From positions 34,536,741-34,600,740 of the forward strand of contig NC_012870.2 in the NCBI RefSeq assembly GCF_000003195.3: a stretch of DNA of 64,000 nucleotides. Reading direction: 5' to 3'. The DNA is from Sorghum bicolor (taxonomy: Eukaryota; Streptophyta; Magnoliopsida; Poales; Poaceae). A model generated the notes under the pieces. It was given only the letters and a program-made list of their open reading frames with translations, was not told the origin of the DNA and made no database searches. Within the stretch, counting starts at the first letter, position 1. Each line of letters begins with the position of its first letter. The position numbers and the translations under genes are program-made. Of this stretch, positions 32,155 to 43,366 are shown in pieces.

Positions 32155-33309
32155 TGTTGACGGTCCTTAATGCTCACATTTAACCATCAACTAATCATAG
32201 AAAACGATCCATATGCAACCAACACTCAGACTTAGGGTTTTATCTGACAGAATTCCACGAGTTTTGGTGTTTGTCTATTTCTGCAGGGGGTTATCAGGAA
32301 ATACGGAAGAAAGGCCCACACGTCAGGTTTACATAGAGATATTAACGTGCCGCGCAATTTTCTACCATCTAGAAGACTCCAGAAGCCACGGGAAGGAAGC
32401 GGAGGCCGAGAGGACTCAGGGACAGGGCGCCCGCCCTACTTTCCTAGGCGCCCGCCCTCAACCAGAGTCCAATCAGGACTCTCTTTCGGGATCGTGCTCC
32501 ACCGACCTAAGGGATCAAGGAAAACCGTGCGATTAATGTCGGTTTGATCCGACGGCCCAGATTCATCTGAAAAGACTATATAAGCAAGACCCCCTGGCCC
32601 CTGGAGAGCATACCTCTTCTACAGAATCAAAGCTAGGGTTTCAATTCTTCATCCAAGTAGAGAGGGTCCCTCTAGTTCTTCTAGTTCTACCTCCGGTTCA
32701 TCTAGATCTTGTTCTAGTTCATCTAGTTCTAGTTCTAGTTCCTCTAGTTCTAGTTCTAGTTAGTTCTAGTTGTAATCTAGAAAATAGGGAGAGAGAAGAG
32801 GAGAGCGGAGGAGGAGCCGGATCTATCGGATCTTCCTCAACATTATACTTTTGTAGCAACTGGTTCGTGGTAATTAATAGATTAGACGTGGTGTTTAGTC
32901 TTGCAATTACCTGGAATTGCACCCAATCCTACAGATTGTTGTGGTAGCCTTAGGGTAGTGACAGCCCTAACGGTCGACGTATTCCACCTCGTTCGGATCG
33001 GTGTTTGTAGGACCGTAGTCAGACCTTCCTAGCCCCCTTCTCATCTCTTTCTGTGGTTAGTGCTCTGATGTCCCAAAATAGATAATCTTGAAGTAATTCT
33101 TGATTCTTAGATCAACTAGAGAACTCTCAGGAAACTTCCTCTCTTCCCACCAAAAATAATTATATAGTTATCCTTGGGCGATCTTGGATCTTAATTAGTA
33201 CACTCACGTTCTCTGTGGAGAATCGATACTCTAGAATACTCCCGGGTGAAGGATACTTCGGTATCCGTGCGCTTGTGGATTTTTCTGTTTGCGTTTAAAA
33301 TACCCAACA
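32155..33309 (+). repeat. Element B 5' LTR (with ~125-bp deletion)
   Basis: 1155 bp. Relative to the 3' LTR it lacks about 125 bp after GCAACTGGTTCGT (compare 39171-39300). It contains the paired GGCGCCCGCCC motifs (about 32424-32458), a TATA box (ACTATATAAGC, about 32575-32585) and a TCTAGT-rich microsatellite. Confidence 0.92.
32660..32775. repeat. TCTAGT/TTCTAG microsatellite-like array in the B LTR
   Basis: Imperfect hexamer repeats of TCTAGT and TTCTAG. It is repeated in the 3' LTR at about 38970-39080. Confidence 0.85.
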
Positions 33310-33316
33310 AGCTTTC

Positions 33317-33334
33317 TGGCGCCGTTGCCGGGGA
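33317..33334 (+). promoter_or_regulatory. Element B primer-binding site (tRNA-Asp)
   Basis: TGGCGCCGTTGCCGGGGA, 7 nt after the LTR end. Perfect complement of the tRNA-Asp 3' end. Confidence 0.9.
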
Positions 33335-33427
33335 ACGGTAGCTGTGCTAGTTTCGGACCAAGTCATCCGTGTATCCTTTTTCTTTTCCATTTTTACCACA
33401 CTCACCTTACCATTTTCACCACACCAC

Positions 33428-33640
33428 ATGGATTTCACTCTAAGCATTAATGAGCATGGAATTTATTTCATAGCCACTTCATTTACTCCATGCTCATATG
33501 CAACATCTTCCCAATCCATTGGTTTTTCCAACATCACCACATTCGAGATCTCCAACCCCCTCATTCTTTCTATTTATATAAACTTTAAAAGGGTGGTTGT
33601 CGATGCATATGTCTATATTAAATATTGCAGATCTCGTTGA
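33428..33640 (+). CDS. Element B minimal gag stub (conserved C-terminal motif only)
   Basis: 70 codons from ATG at 33428 (MDFTLSINEHGIYFIATSF) to YIKYCRSR. It corresponds to the last ~60 residues of the 456-521-residue gag proteins of C and E; everything before, including the Retrotrans_gag domain, is deleted. The frame is intact with a serviceable ATG. Retention of just this C-terminal block may be chance, may reflect an RNA requirement, or may mean the motif has a function of its own. Confidence 0.55.
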   Translation: MDFTLSINEHGIYFIATSFTPCSYATSSQSIGFSNITTFEISNPLILSIYINFKRVVVDAYVYIKYCRSR

Positions 33641-35122
33641 GTTGATCTTGATATAGGTCAGCGTTGGAAGGGAAACCACTTCGCCGACATAAATTGATGG
33701 TTTCCCAAGGACAAGCTTAGTGTCCTAAAACAAGCACTGATCAGATTGTGCCATGAGCTTTTAATTATTTGCAACATTACCTTGTGTGTTGAGCATATAG
33801 GATAATTGTAAAAAATTCCTTCGAGTATTCTTGTCACTAACCTTTCTAGGATTAGAGCAAGAAGATCGGATGAATGACAAGCACAAGGTATGTCCAACCA
33901 ATCATCATACAACATTGAATTAAATTCATCCAAACTTGAATTTTGCAAAATTCAAGCTTGGGGGAGTACTTTACATAAAACATCCTTTGCCATGTTGCTA
34001 TGTTGGTTGTCCCTACCTTTGAGACATGCTCAATTTGTTAAATACTAATCACACTACTTCATCACCACTTGAGTGGATTTCTATAAATACTTTCATGCTA
34101 CCTTTATTTGCTTTATTATATGTCTAGGCTTGGAGTAGTTTCATTTATCTCTTAATTAAGCATGGTGCTTAGTTTAGGGCTGATGATCTTACTTCCAAGG
34201 GAGTTTAAATTAAGCATAGTGCTTAGGTTAAAATGCCCTCCTGAATCAAATTAGACATGGTGTCTAGGTTGATTTTTGAGCCGATAGTATGCTATAGTAG
34301 ATATTGGATATTTTGTTGGACTAACCCCTGCAGGAAAACTTCCACTATCGACCTGGGAAGTCCTGAGATACACTCGTATTGGAGACAAAGAGAGAGACAC
34401 ATGAAGGTAACAATTTACACAAGGAAGGCATAGCTCACAAGAGATGATCCATGTAGGGTGCCACAAAAACAATGCACAACCGCTAAGAAAGGAAAGCTTC
34501 CATAAGGTGATACTGTACCATCACTCTTCAAGTAAGGTAACATCTTAAGGTACTTGACTATCACTTCTCTAAGCTTCTCCTTGGTTCTGGCGTTCACATG
34601 AATAAAAGAGACAAACATGTATGATTTACAACTCTAGATTAACCAACCCAATCGATTCAATATGTTTAGTCCTTCCACCGTTGTGATCCCACACTCCTAA
34701 TCTTATGAGCTAAAATGTTGCACACTCAATCTTTGGAAGATATATATATATAAAATAATAATAAGTATAGATAGATTATCTTTCCATTAGGTTGAGCAAT
34801 CTGATCTGGCAAATGTTTTAAATACTACACTCATAATCTTATTATCCATCAACTTTATCTTGCTCCCTATGCTTACGGTTAGAGAAGAACAAATACACTT
34901 TTGGTTCTGTTAGTGTTTTCCACCAACAGGGCCCATGCACTTGATCTCTGCCTTGTCTATGAGCAGGTACACTTCGAGTAAAATATGAAGGACTTTTTCA
35001 ACTCCCAGACTCCACCAAGTGAAGAACCTAGATCTACATGCACAAACACACTGGAGATACTGACACTCAGGCAATCACTGCCCTGAGATGCTTGAGGACG
35101 TAACTACTGGAGTAACCCCGTT
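33641..35122 (+). other. B spacer between gag stub and protease
   Basis: AT-rich noncoding DNA homologous to the equivalent spacers of G, C and E. It includes an internal PPT-like AAGCTTGGGGGAG at 33953-33965. Confidence 0.6.
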
Positions 35123-36289
35123 GTGGAAGTAATTACTGACCTTCTGACGGTCAAGAGAGACAACCTAGGATGCTCCGTCATCCCGATCTCCATCGGCATG
35201 GTCGTCTTTCCAGAAGCACTCTGTGACTTTGGCTCGAGCGTCAACATTATGCCCAGGGTACTCTATGAAAAATTATTTACACATCCTTTATTAGAAACAG
35301 CCATGTGTTTGCAGCTTGCAGATCATACGCTAAGTTTCCCAAAGGGAATATTGAAGAACCTCTACGTCCGAGTTGGTACCTTGTACGACCCAGCAGACTT
35401 CGTGGTGATAGAGACCGGTTCTGATAAGAGGGCACCCGTCATCCTAGGGAGGCCATTCTTGAACACTTCAGGAGCTGTCATCTACGCTAATGCTGCCAAG
35501 ATCAGTTTCTACATCAAAGGGAGGAAGGAGACGTTTTCCTTCAAGAACAAGACTACACAAATCTCAAAGCAATCCCGACATGAACCAAGGAAGAGGATCA
35601 ACAGGGGGAACAGGAACAAGCAAATGTGGACTGAGTCAGCTAAGATGGTCACTGCAGCTCAAGGAGGTCAAGATCGTCAACTCAAGTCACCTTTCTTGAT
35701 CAAGAAGGACGACCCTGGTGTTCCAAGCATCGAGTGCACAATCAACGGATATTCTTTTCAGAAGACACTCTACAACACCGGATCTGACGTCAACATAATG
35801 GCCGCAGTCACTTATCAGCTCCTGCATAGAACCATGCCCCTACAACCAACATACATTCAGCTCCAGATGATTTTAAGGTTATTGACATGGGAGAAGACGA
35901 GTACAATCCACCCATCACCATTGGGAGACTGTTCCTCAGCACCGTTAAAGCAATCATCTACATTGGAACCGGCGGAGTCCACATGCATTTCCCCTCTGAG
36001 AAGGTACGCTGCTATTTTACTGACCCTAACCATATAGTTGAAGACTCTAAGCAGGTCAGGACAAGAAGAAGACGACGCAACTGCAACCAGAGGAGGCAAA
36101 ATCATCAAGGACGGATGGGTAGACTATGAAGGAGAAGTGGTAAGATCTGAAGACATACAGCTTGAACAGAACTGTCCTGAGGAGACCGTAGCACCGAGTC
36201 AGGTGTGTAGAGAGAAGTTAGTTATACACGAAGAGGAGGCACTGCCGGAACCACCGACTACGTCATCCAGCGAATCCCAGGACAACTGA
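35123..36289 (+). pseudogene. Element B tandem retropepsin-like ORF (two protease-like domains)
   Basis: The frame opens at about 35123 (no early ATG; GTG in context). Domain 1 has LCDFGSSVNIMPRVLYEKLF, ADHTLSFPKGILKNLYVRVG and APVILGRPFLNTSGAVIYAN, the retropepsin pattern with the catalytic triad altered to D-F-G. A basic linker (HEPRKRINRGNRNK) follows. Domain 2 starts LKSPFLIKKDDPGVPSIECT and has YNTGSDVNIMA (N-T-G, catalytic Asp changed to Asn; G and C keep D-T-G). After a frame change comes ITIGRLFLSTVKAIIYIG, then an acidic tail to 36289. Only domain 2 is seen in G and C. Frameshifts after 35850 break the product. The fold assignment is from motifs only. Confidence 0.65.
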
Positions 36290-38447
36290 GAAAATGGAGA
36301 GTCCCGTTCGGAGGACTTAAAAACGCCGAACACCTTGCCAAGAGGTAAACTTGGTAGTTATCCTTTTCCTTTCAATTATTTTAAAATAGTTTACTTAGTT
36401 AATCAGGTCCATACCATCTTCAAAAGAAAATAAAAATGTTAAAAATAGTAAGCCCCATGTGAGTATGCTCATGGCATAAAACCCATAAGTACATTCACTG
36501 TGGTGGCATAAAAATAAAATAAATATATTCTTGTCCTATAAAAATGAAAATATAAAAATAAGATTGTGATCCTACTAAAAAGAGTGTAACATTTATTGAG
36601 GAGGCTCAACATAATAAAGGCTAGATATTTATGCTAACACTTAACTAGTTTCACAACGCTTTGTTGTCTATTTGAGCTCCACAGAATTCAAGGATCAAAG
36701 AAGACTAGCAGACGGAGGACATCCTAATCACTGTCAGGGTGCTGCTAACATTAAATACACCTCCGCCACCAGCTAGCTACATCAGTAGAAATTACGTCAA
36801 AATCCAGCTTGGGGGAGAGCACTCAAATTTATCCAGCTAAGTGTTCTACTCATGTTTATACTTTACTCAAATAATAAAAAGATGCATAATCATATAAACC
36901 CAAATAAAGATTTTGTGCTTAGATATCTTTGCTTAGTTTGCTAAATAAATAAATAAATAAAGTTTGCTATGAACCCTCATGATAAGCTCTCACATGGAAA
37001 TCATGAATAGTTGCTCTATCATGACTAGTTCTCAAAATGGAAATCTCTCTCAAGTTTAGGCATTACTGTTATTAATTAAGAATTGCTCTAAACCTGAACT
37101 TGTGGGAAGAGTACTTGATCTAATGTCTAAGTTGTTAACGGATATGATATGGGAAGGTTAAGCTGCTGTTTATCTATTCCTAGAGATGCTAGAATTCTAG
37201 AGAATTTTATCTTTGAAAATCTTTAAAATGTTGCATGATGAGTTCCTGTATGATGAGAGTTTAAAATCCTACCACAGCCATGTATACATGCTTATTAGAC
37301 TACGAACCATACATTTACTTTTTACTGCTTATGAGCATTGAGTGTGGTCAAGCTGTGTAGACCCTTAGGAGCTTGTCATGTGGTTAAAATCAAGATTCAT
37401 TTGAACGTTCACTCATACATGCTGCTTCTACTCCAGGAGTACGCATCCACATATATCCACTCATTTCCATCTCCAGAACCATCCAAAAATATTCTACTCC
37501 TAATCCGAGAGAGAATAGCCAAAAACATTTCTGTTTTCCCCTGTGAAATAAATGCTCAAGTTATTTTGTTTACTACCACTTGCTACACTATTCTAGGAGG
37601 ATGAGTGCTCTGAAAAAAAGTGAATACGAGGAAATAAAAAGGGGCAAGTGCCCGGAACCTCGAAAAGAAAAAAAAGTGAGACGAGAGGTAAAATGGACAA
37701 GTGTCCGACAGTAGAATTAGGGATACATGATACCCACCTGAGAGAAAAGAAAAAAAAAGAAAATATAGAGCATCTCATTCCCCTCAAAAAGCTTCAAAGT
37801 GCAAGAAAGGTATGTATCCCCTCAAAAGAGCACAAGTAGAATTAGACTTTCACCATTGTTATCACCATCATCACCATACACCATTCATTCGCCACACATG
37901 CACATCTTGATTTGACTTTTTGACTTGTTCTTCTGGATCCATGGTTTGACTATGCAATAAATGTCTTGTAAGTATGTATTAGCTGTCTCCCACCTATGAG
38001 CTCTAGATATCAAAACCTTATTAGAGTAGGGTGAGAGAGAAGGCAATGCCACTATGCCTTATACCACAAATACCACATATTTTGAGAGAAGGCATACACC
38101 TTTACTGCCTTGGTAAGGATCCAGAAATACCACAAAAGAGAGACTAGAGAGAGTCATACAAGGAATCTCTGAGTTTTATTTGAAAATCTGTAAAAACTCT
38201 AGAGCTATAGTTAATCGAAGAACAAGAGACATGGCGCTTGACTAGACCGTTCTATCTTTTAACTACTCAAGATAGAAGTGACGGTTACAAGTCCCATGGT
38301 GAAAGGCAAAATGAGTAAGTTTTAAATATTAACAGTTTACCCTAACTTAGAGATGAGATCTTGTTTGAACGAATGTGTATTTTTAAGGCATAAAACCACT
38401 GCAGAAACTCTTGAGTCCATCTTTGCTCAGGGACGAGCAAAGGTTAA
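36290..38447 (+). other. B 3' noncoding region
   Basis: No gene. It carries a second PPT-like motif (CAGCTTGGGGGAGAG, about 36804-36818) and the hairpin cluster (37642-37735). ORFs at about 37338-37604 have counterparts in other elements but in shifted frames. Confidence 0.6.
37642..37735 (+). ncRNA. Conserved RNA hairpin cluster (B copy)
   Basis: GGGC-AAGT-GCCC at 37642-37653, an ACCTC/GAGGT pair around an A-rich loop, GGAC-AAGT-GTCC at 37695-37706, then a weaker GGGATA...TACCC stem ending at 37735. Same order as in G, C and E. It lies 726 nt before the 3' LTR. Confidence 0.6.
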
Positions 38448-38460
38448 GCTTGGGGGAGCT
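38448..38460 (+). promoter_or_regulatory. Element B polypurine tract
   Basis: GCTTGGGGGAGCT immediately before the 3' LTR. Confidence 0.85.
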
Positions 38461-39740
38461 TGTTGACGGTCCTTAATGCTCACATTTAACCATCAACAAA
38501 TCATAGAAAAGGATCCATATGCAACCAACACTCAGACTTAGGGTTTTATCTGACAGAATTCCACGAGTTTTGGTGTTTGTCTATTTCTGCAGGGGGTTAT
38601 CAGGAAATACGGAAGAAAGGCCCACACGTCGGGTTTACATAGAGATATTAACGTGCCGCGCAATTTTCTACCATCTAGAAGACTCCAGAAGCCACGGGAA
38701 GGAAGCGGTGGCCGAGAGGACTCAGGGACAGGGCGCCCGCCCTACTTTCCTAGGCGCCCGCCCTCAACTAGAGTCCAATCAGGACTCTCTTTCGGGATCG
38801 TGCTCCACCGACCTAAGGGATCAAGGAAAACTGTGCGATTAATGTCAGTTTGATCCGACGGCCCAGATTCATCTGAAAAGACTATATAAGCAAGACCCCC
38901 TGGCCCCTGGAGAGCATACCTCTTCTACAGAATCAAAGCTAGGGTTTCAATTCTTCATCCAAGTAGAGAGGATCCCTCTAGTTCTTCTAGTTCTACCTCT
39001 AGTTCATCTAGATCTAGTTCTAGTTCATCTAGTTCTAGTTCTAGTTCCTCTAGTTCTAGTTCTAGTTAGTTCTAGTTGTAATCTAGAAAATAGGGAGAGA
39101 GAAGAGGAGAGCGGAGGAGGAGCCGGATCTGTCGGATCTTCCTCAACATTATACTTTTGCAGCAACTGGTTCGTTCTTCATCGTTCTCCAAGTTCTTCAA
39201 TTCATAATTCCTGAGTTCTTTAATTACTTTTATTTACATTCAAGTTATTTATTGGATTCCCGCTTGCATCAAGTGCTCTAGTCTTTATAACGCTAGAGTA
39301 GTAATTAATAGATTAGACGTGGTGTTTAGTCTTGCAATTACCTGGAATTGCACCCAATCCTGCGGATTGTTGTGGTAGCCTTAGGGTAGTGACAGCCCTA
39401 ACGGTCGACGTATTCAACCTCGTTCAGATCGGTGTTTGTAGGACCGTAGTCAGACCTTCCTAACCCCCTTCTCATCTCTTTCTGTGGTTAGTGCTCTGAT
39501 GTCCCGAAATAGATAATCTTGAAGTAATTCTTGATTCTTAGATCAACTAGAGAACTCTCAGGAAACTTCCTCTCTTCTCACCAAAAATAATTATATAGTT
39601 ATCCTTGGGCGATCTTGGATCTTAATTAGTACACTCACGCTCTCTGTGGAAAATCGATACTCTGGAATACTCCCGGGTGAAGGCTACATCGGTATCTGTG
39701 CGCTTGCGGATTTTTCTGTTTGCGTTTAAAATACCCAACA
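38461..39740 (+). repeat. Element B 3' LTR
   Basis: 1280 bp, full length. It differs from the 5' LTR mainly by the ~125 bp the latter has lost. It ends AAAATACCCAACA. Confidence 0.92.
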
Positions 39741-40013
39741 ACCCCCAGAGCGGAATCCCCCGAAGGGGGAACAGCCCCGAGAGCCAGGACTGTTTCCTCC
39801 GACTCCTAGGGCCTTGGCGTCTCCGCCTCCTTCGCCGGGGGATCCGGTGTTTTCTGCCTCGTCTCCTGCCCCCCTTCCTCGTGGGGGCGCTCGCCCTCTT
39901 CGCGGTTCAAAGGGGGCGGTGACCTGGGTCTTGTTGACCCGGGGGTCGACTACGCCCCCCTCTTCACGGCCTTCAGGGGTGCAAGCCCCACTGAAGCCAC
40001 CTTGTGCTTCCAC
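39741..40013 (-). pseudogene. Element A antisense gene, exon 3 (upstream half)
   Basis: Starts after acceptor CCTCCAG at 40013. Gly/Pro/Arg/Glu-rich (VNKTQVTAPFEPRRGRAPP) and apparently disordered. It continues into 32149 once element B is removed. Confidence 0.65.
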
Positions 40014-40088
40014 CTGGAGGGGAGACGACGCGAATTAGAAAAAAGAGAAAAACAAAAAACCAAAGAAAAGCCAAATAGTAGCGTTTAC

Positions 40089-40634
40089 CTCACCCAGGGG
40101 GCAGCACTCTTTTGGGAGCTCGGAGCTCCCTAGGCGCCTCCCAAAGTCCCGGGGGTCGTCGGGCGAACTCCCGTTTCCCCTGCAGAGGGCGCGGGGGCTC
40201 CGACGGTCGTCCCGGCACTCAGTGCCTCTGCCAAGCCCTCCAGCTCTGCCCTTGCCACTGGGCAGCGCTCGATTGGGCCTTCCAACGCCACCGGCTTCGG
40301 GGGCATCTCGGATCCTCCGCCCGGCGCCTTTTCCCCCTCTTGGGGACCTGGGGGGATAGACCCCCCTTGTGGGGCTCCGTCCTCCTCATCGTCAACAATA
40401 ATAAAGGGGGCAACTCTCACGCCCCTGGAGCCTGAGACCCCTCAGGGGCCTCTGACCCCCCTCGGGTCCTCGACCCCACTGGGACCTCGATCCCCCCGCC
40501 GACGGGGGGGATCACTTCATCCTTGTATTCTTCGTCGGCGAGCTCGTTCAGCCAGTGCGGTTCCTCCCCGCCTTCTATCTCCGAGACCGAAGTCTCAGGA
40601 GATTCAGACACGGGAAGACCCACCTTCTTGGCCG
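40089..40634 (-). pseudogene. Element A antisense gene, exon 2 (downstream half)
   Basis: Continues from 51253 in frame: KKVGLPVSESPETSVSEIEG, EEPHWLNELADEEYKDEVIP, then a frame change near 40420 into FIIVDDEEDGAPQGG and a Pro/Gly-rich stretch. An in-frame TAG lies near 40134. Donor GAG|GTAAAC is at 40089/40088. The acidic EIEGGEEPHWLNELADEEY block is the best-conserved-looking part. Confidence 0.65.
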
Positions 40635-43206
40635 TGTTGACGGTCCTTAAGTATCAAATTTAATTATCAAATAAACAAAGAAAAGGATCCAAATGAAATC
40701 AACATCTAGACTTAGGGTTTTATCTGACAGAATTCCACGAGTTTTGGTGTTTGTCTATTTCTGCAGGGGGTTATCAGGAAATATGAAAGAAAGGCCTGTT
40801 GACGGTCCTTAAGTATCAAATTTAATTATCAAATAAACAAAGAAAAGGATCCAAATGAAATCAACATCTAGACTTAGGGTTTTATTTGACAGAATTCCAC
40901 GAGTTTTGGTGTTTGTCTATTTCTGCAGGGGGTTATCAGGAAATAAGGAAGAAAGGCCCACATGTCGGGATTACATAGAGATATCAACCCACCGCACAAT
41001 TTTCTACCATCTAGAAGACTCCAGAAGCCATGGGAAGGAAGCGGAGCCCGAAAGGGGCCAGGCCCAGGGCGCCCGCCCTGAGGACCTGGGCGCCCGCCCC
41101 CCTCTGGACTCCGTTCTGGACTCTCTTCGCACACGACGTTCCACCGACCTATTGGATCCAGAATAACATAGTACCACCTCGCCTATCGACCCAAAAACGC
41201 ATAGAAGGAGAGGACTATATAAGGAGACCCCCTCTGGCCCCTGGAGGAGACAAGAAATTATCATAGAGATTGAGGGGTGCCCTCGAAGGAAAACCTCTTC
41301 TCTAAATAATATTTCTTTTTAGGCTTAGCAACCAATGTAAAGTAGAAATAGATCCTCTAGTTTCTACTAGATTGAGAGAGATAGAGTGGAGGTGTGGATC
41401 GGAGGAAGGCCGGCCTGTCGGTGTCTACTCCGAGTTGTACCTGCAGGATCAAGTCTCCTAACCCGAGGCTTGCTTCTAAGATTCTTCACTAATTCGACTT
41501 CTAATACTAGTAAGTTCTTGTTTTATTGTTCTTTGGTTTATGAGTTTACTTTAATCCTCTTTCGGTTGAGTATTAGAGTAATCACTTGTTAGCGTAAACG
41601 TGGTGTTTAGGCTAGGGTACTCATACATATCCCCTGACTAGCTGGACCGTGGTAGTAGCGAGGAACGTGACATTTCCGAGTTACCTTTGCAGATCACATC
41701 TCGTTAGCAGGACGGGTAGGTTTATAGGTGCGGGTCGAACATCCTTTGTGTTGTCTAGATTCCGTGAGCCTCCCTAATAGAACAGTAGATCATCCTTACC
41801 AAGGTTAGAACGAGACTACGGTTGCAGTCTTCTCTATACATCACTCACATCGAGAGACATTCTTTGTATCCTAAAGGGATAGTAGCCTAGATTTGGTTAG
41901 TCAGATGCACCCTTTCTCCCAGTGGTAAAAATATAAATACGATAACTCTGGATAACCTCCCGGGTGAAATGCTCACCGATATCCGTGCGCTTGCGGATCA
42001 TTTTCTAATTGCGTTACCAAATATCAACAAGGCCCACACGTCGGGTTTACATAGAGATATTAACGTGCCGCGCAATTTTCTACCATTTAGAAGACTCCAG
42101 AAGCCACGGGAACGAACGGGAGGCCGATCGGGACCGGGGGCAGGGCGCCCGCCCAAGTCCCTTGGGTGCCCGCCCAGCTACAGTAACCAATCAGCTTCAA
42201 CTTCGCGGATCATGCTCCACCGACCTAATACTTCAAGGAAAACCACACGATCAATGTCGGTTTGATCCGACGGCCCAGATTCATCTGAAAAGACTATATA
42301 ACCTGACCCCCTGGCCCCTGGAGGAGGCACCCCTTGATCATTATTCATAGACAGAGCAAAAGCTAGGGTTTAGAGATGAGAGCTCTCCTCTCTTCTCTAA
42401 ACTAGAGTAGATCTAGATAGTAGCGAGATGGAGAGCGAAGGAGGATTAGAGGAGAGGCCGGCCTGTCGGTTCTTCCTCCGGCTGTACTTCGTCATGATCA
42501 AGCTCTAATCAAGCTTGCTCATGGGATGACTCTGGTAATCTACTTCTAATTCATTATGCAATTACTAATCATGTATGTTCTGGTTCACAACCCTTTTGAG
42601 TACTTCTAATCTATAGGACGCTATAGGTTAGAGTTGTAGTATAGGTGTAAGCGTGGTGCTTAGACCTAGATTACTTGTGGATATCCCCTGTCTAGCTGGA
42701 TCGTGTGGTAGGCCGCGTAGGTGACAGTTACGTTGGTTCTCTGTAGTCCACCTCTCGTTAGCAGGACGGGTAGGGTTTATCAGCCTATGGATAAGCATCC
42801 TTTGTGGTGTATTCTTATCACGTGGTTCGTCCCAGACATAGACATACCCCTTTGAAGTAGAGAAACCATAGTTATCCTCTCTATTCTGCTACCATCGCCC
42901 ATATACTAGAATTGCTCTACTCTCTATTCCCATATTATCACTCACTGTTATCTTACCTTTAATATTGTTCTTATTCGATTCTACCATCTTTCCTATTTAC
43001 ACTTATTTACTTTTCTTGGTTAAGTTAGAGCGTAGATCAGTTCTCCCGTTTCCCTGTGGATACGATAAAACCTTTAACCGGGTAAAAGCTTCAACGGTAT
43101 CCGTGCGCTTGCGGATTATCTGTGTGCGTATAAATACCATAGTACAATCTAGTGCCATGCTGGGGATGACAACCTAGTATTCAAGTGGTGTTAGCAAGTG
43201 TCAACA
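40635..43206 (+). repeat. Element C 5' LTR, interrupted by solo LTR D
   Basis: 40635-40796 and 42030-43206 together form a 1.34-kb LTR. It ends AAGTGTCAACA. Paired GGGCGCCCGCCC / GGGTGCCCGCCC motifs are at about 42142-42175, and TATATAA at 42295-42301. Confidence 0.92.
40797..42029 (+). repeat. Solo LTR D (1.23-kb G type) inside the homologous C LTR
   Basis: Starts TGTTGACGGTCC and ends AAATATCAACA; TSD AGGCC at 40792-40796 and 42030-42034. Its first ~155 bp are almost identical to the C LTR start immediately upstream, giving a look-alike direct duplication, but the target duplication shows real insertion. Downstream it belongs to the G-type LTR. Confidence 0.92.
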
Positions 43207-43214
43207 AGCATTTT

Positions 43215-43232
43215 TGGCGCCGTTGCCGGGGA
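43215..43232 (+). promoter_or_regulatory. Element C primer-binding site (tRNA-Asp)
   Basis: TGGCGCCGTTGCCGGGGA, 8 nt inside the 5' LTR. Confidence 0.9.
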
Positions 43233-43366
43233 AACGGTTGCTGAGTTGACTACGAACTAGCTTAATCATTTTCTAAAAAAAAATAATAAAAAAATATTTT
43301 CCTTTTATCCTTTGCGTCATCTCTGCTAATCTTTCTTCTTATCTAATCCTTGATCTCAGGTCTATC

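Larger units (their letters stand above)
32155..39740 (+). mobile_element. Element B: non-autonomous LTR retrotransposon with two protease-like domains
   Basis: LTRs 32155-33309 and 38461-39740, TSD ACCCC (32150-32154 and 39741-39745). A primer site for tRNA-Asp is at 33317 and a polypurine tract at 38448-38460. Internal DNA has a stub of gag, a tandem of two retropepsin-like domains, noncoding spacer and the conserved hairpin cluster. No RT or integrase is seen. It is related to G, C and E, but its LTR has its own R/U5 sequence and ends AAAATACCCAACA. Confidence 0.92.

Noticed and set aside
40855..41166. ORFs of about 66-149 codons in the U3 of every family LTR (frames with LRVLSDRIPRVLVFVYFCRG)
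   Set aside because: They sit upstream of the TATA box, their C-termini differ between copies, and conservation is explained by the conserved U3 DNA. The same region is also open in other frames. A dN/dS test over many copies could reopen the question.
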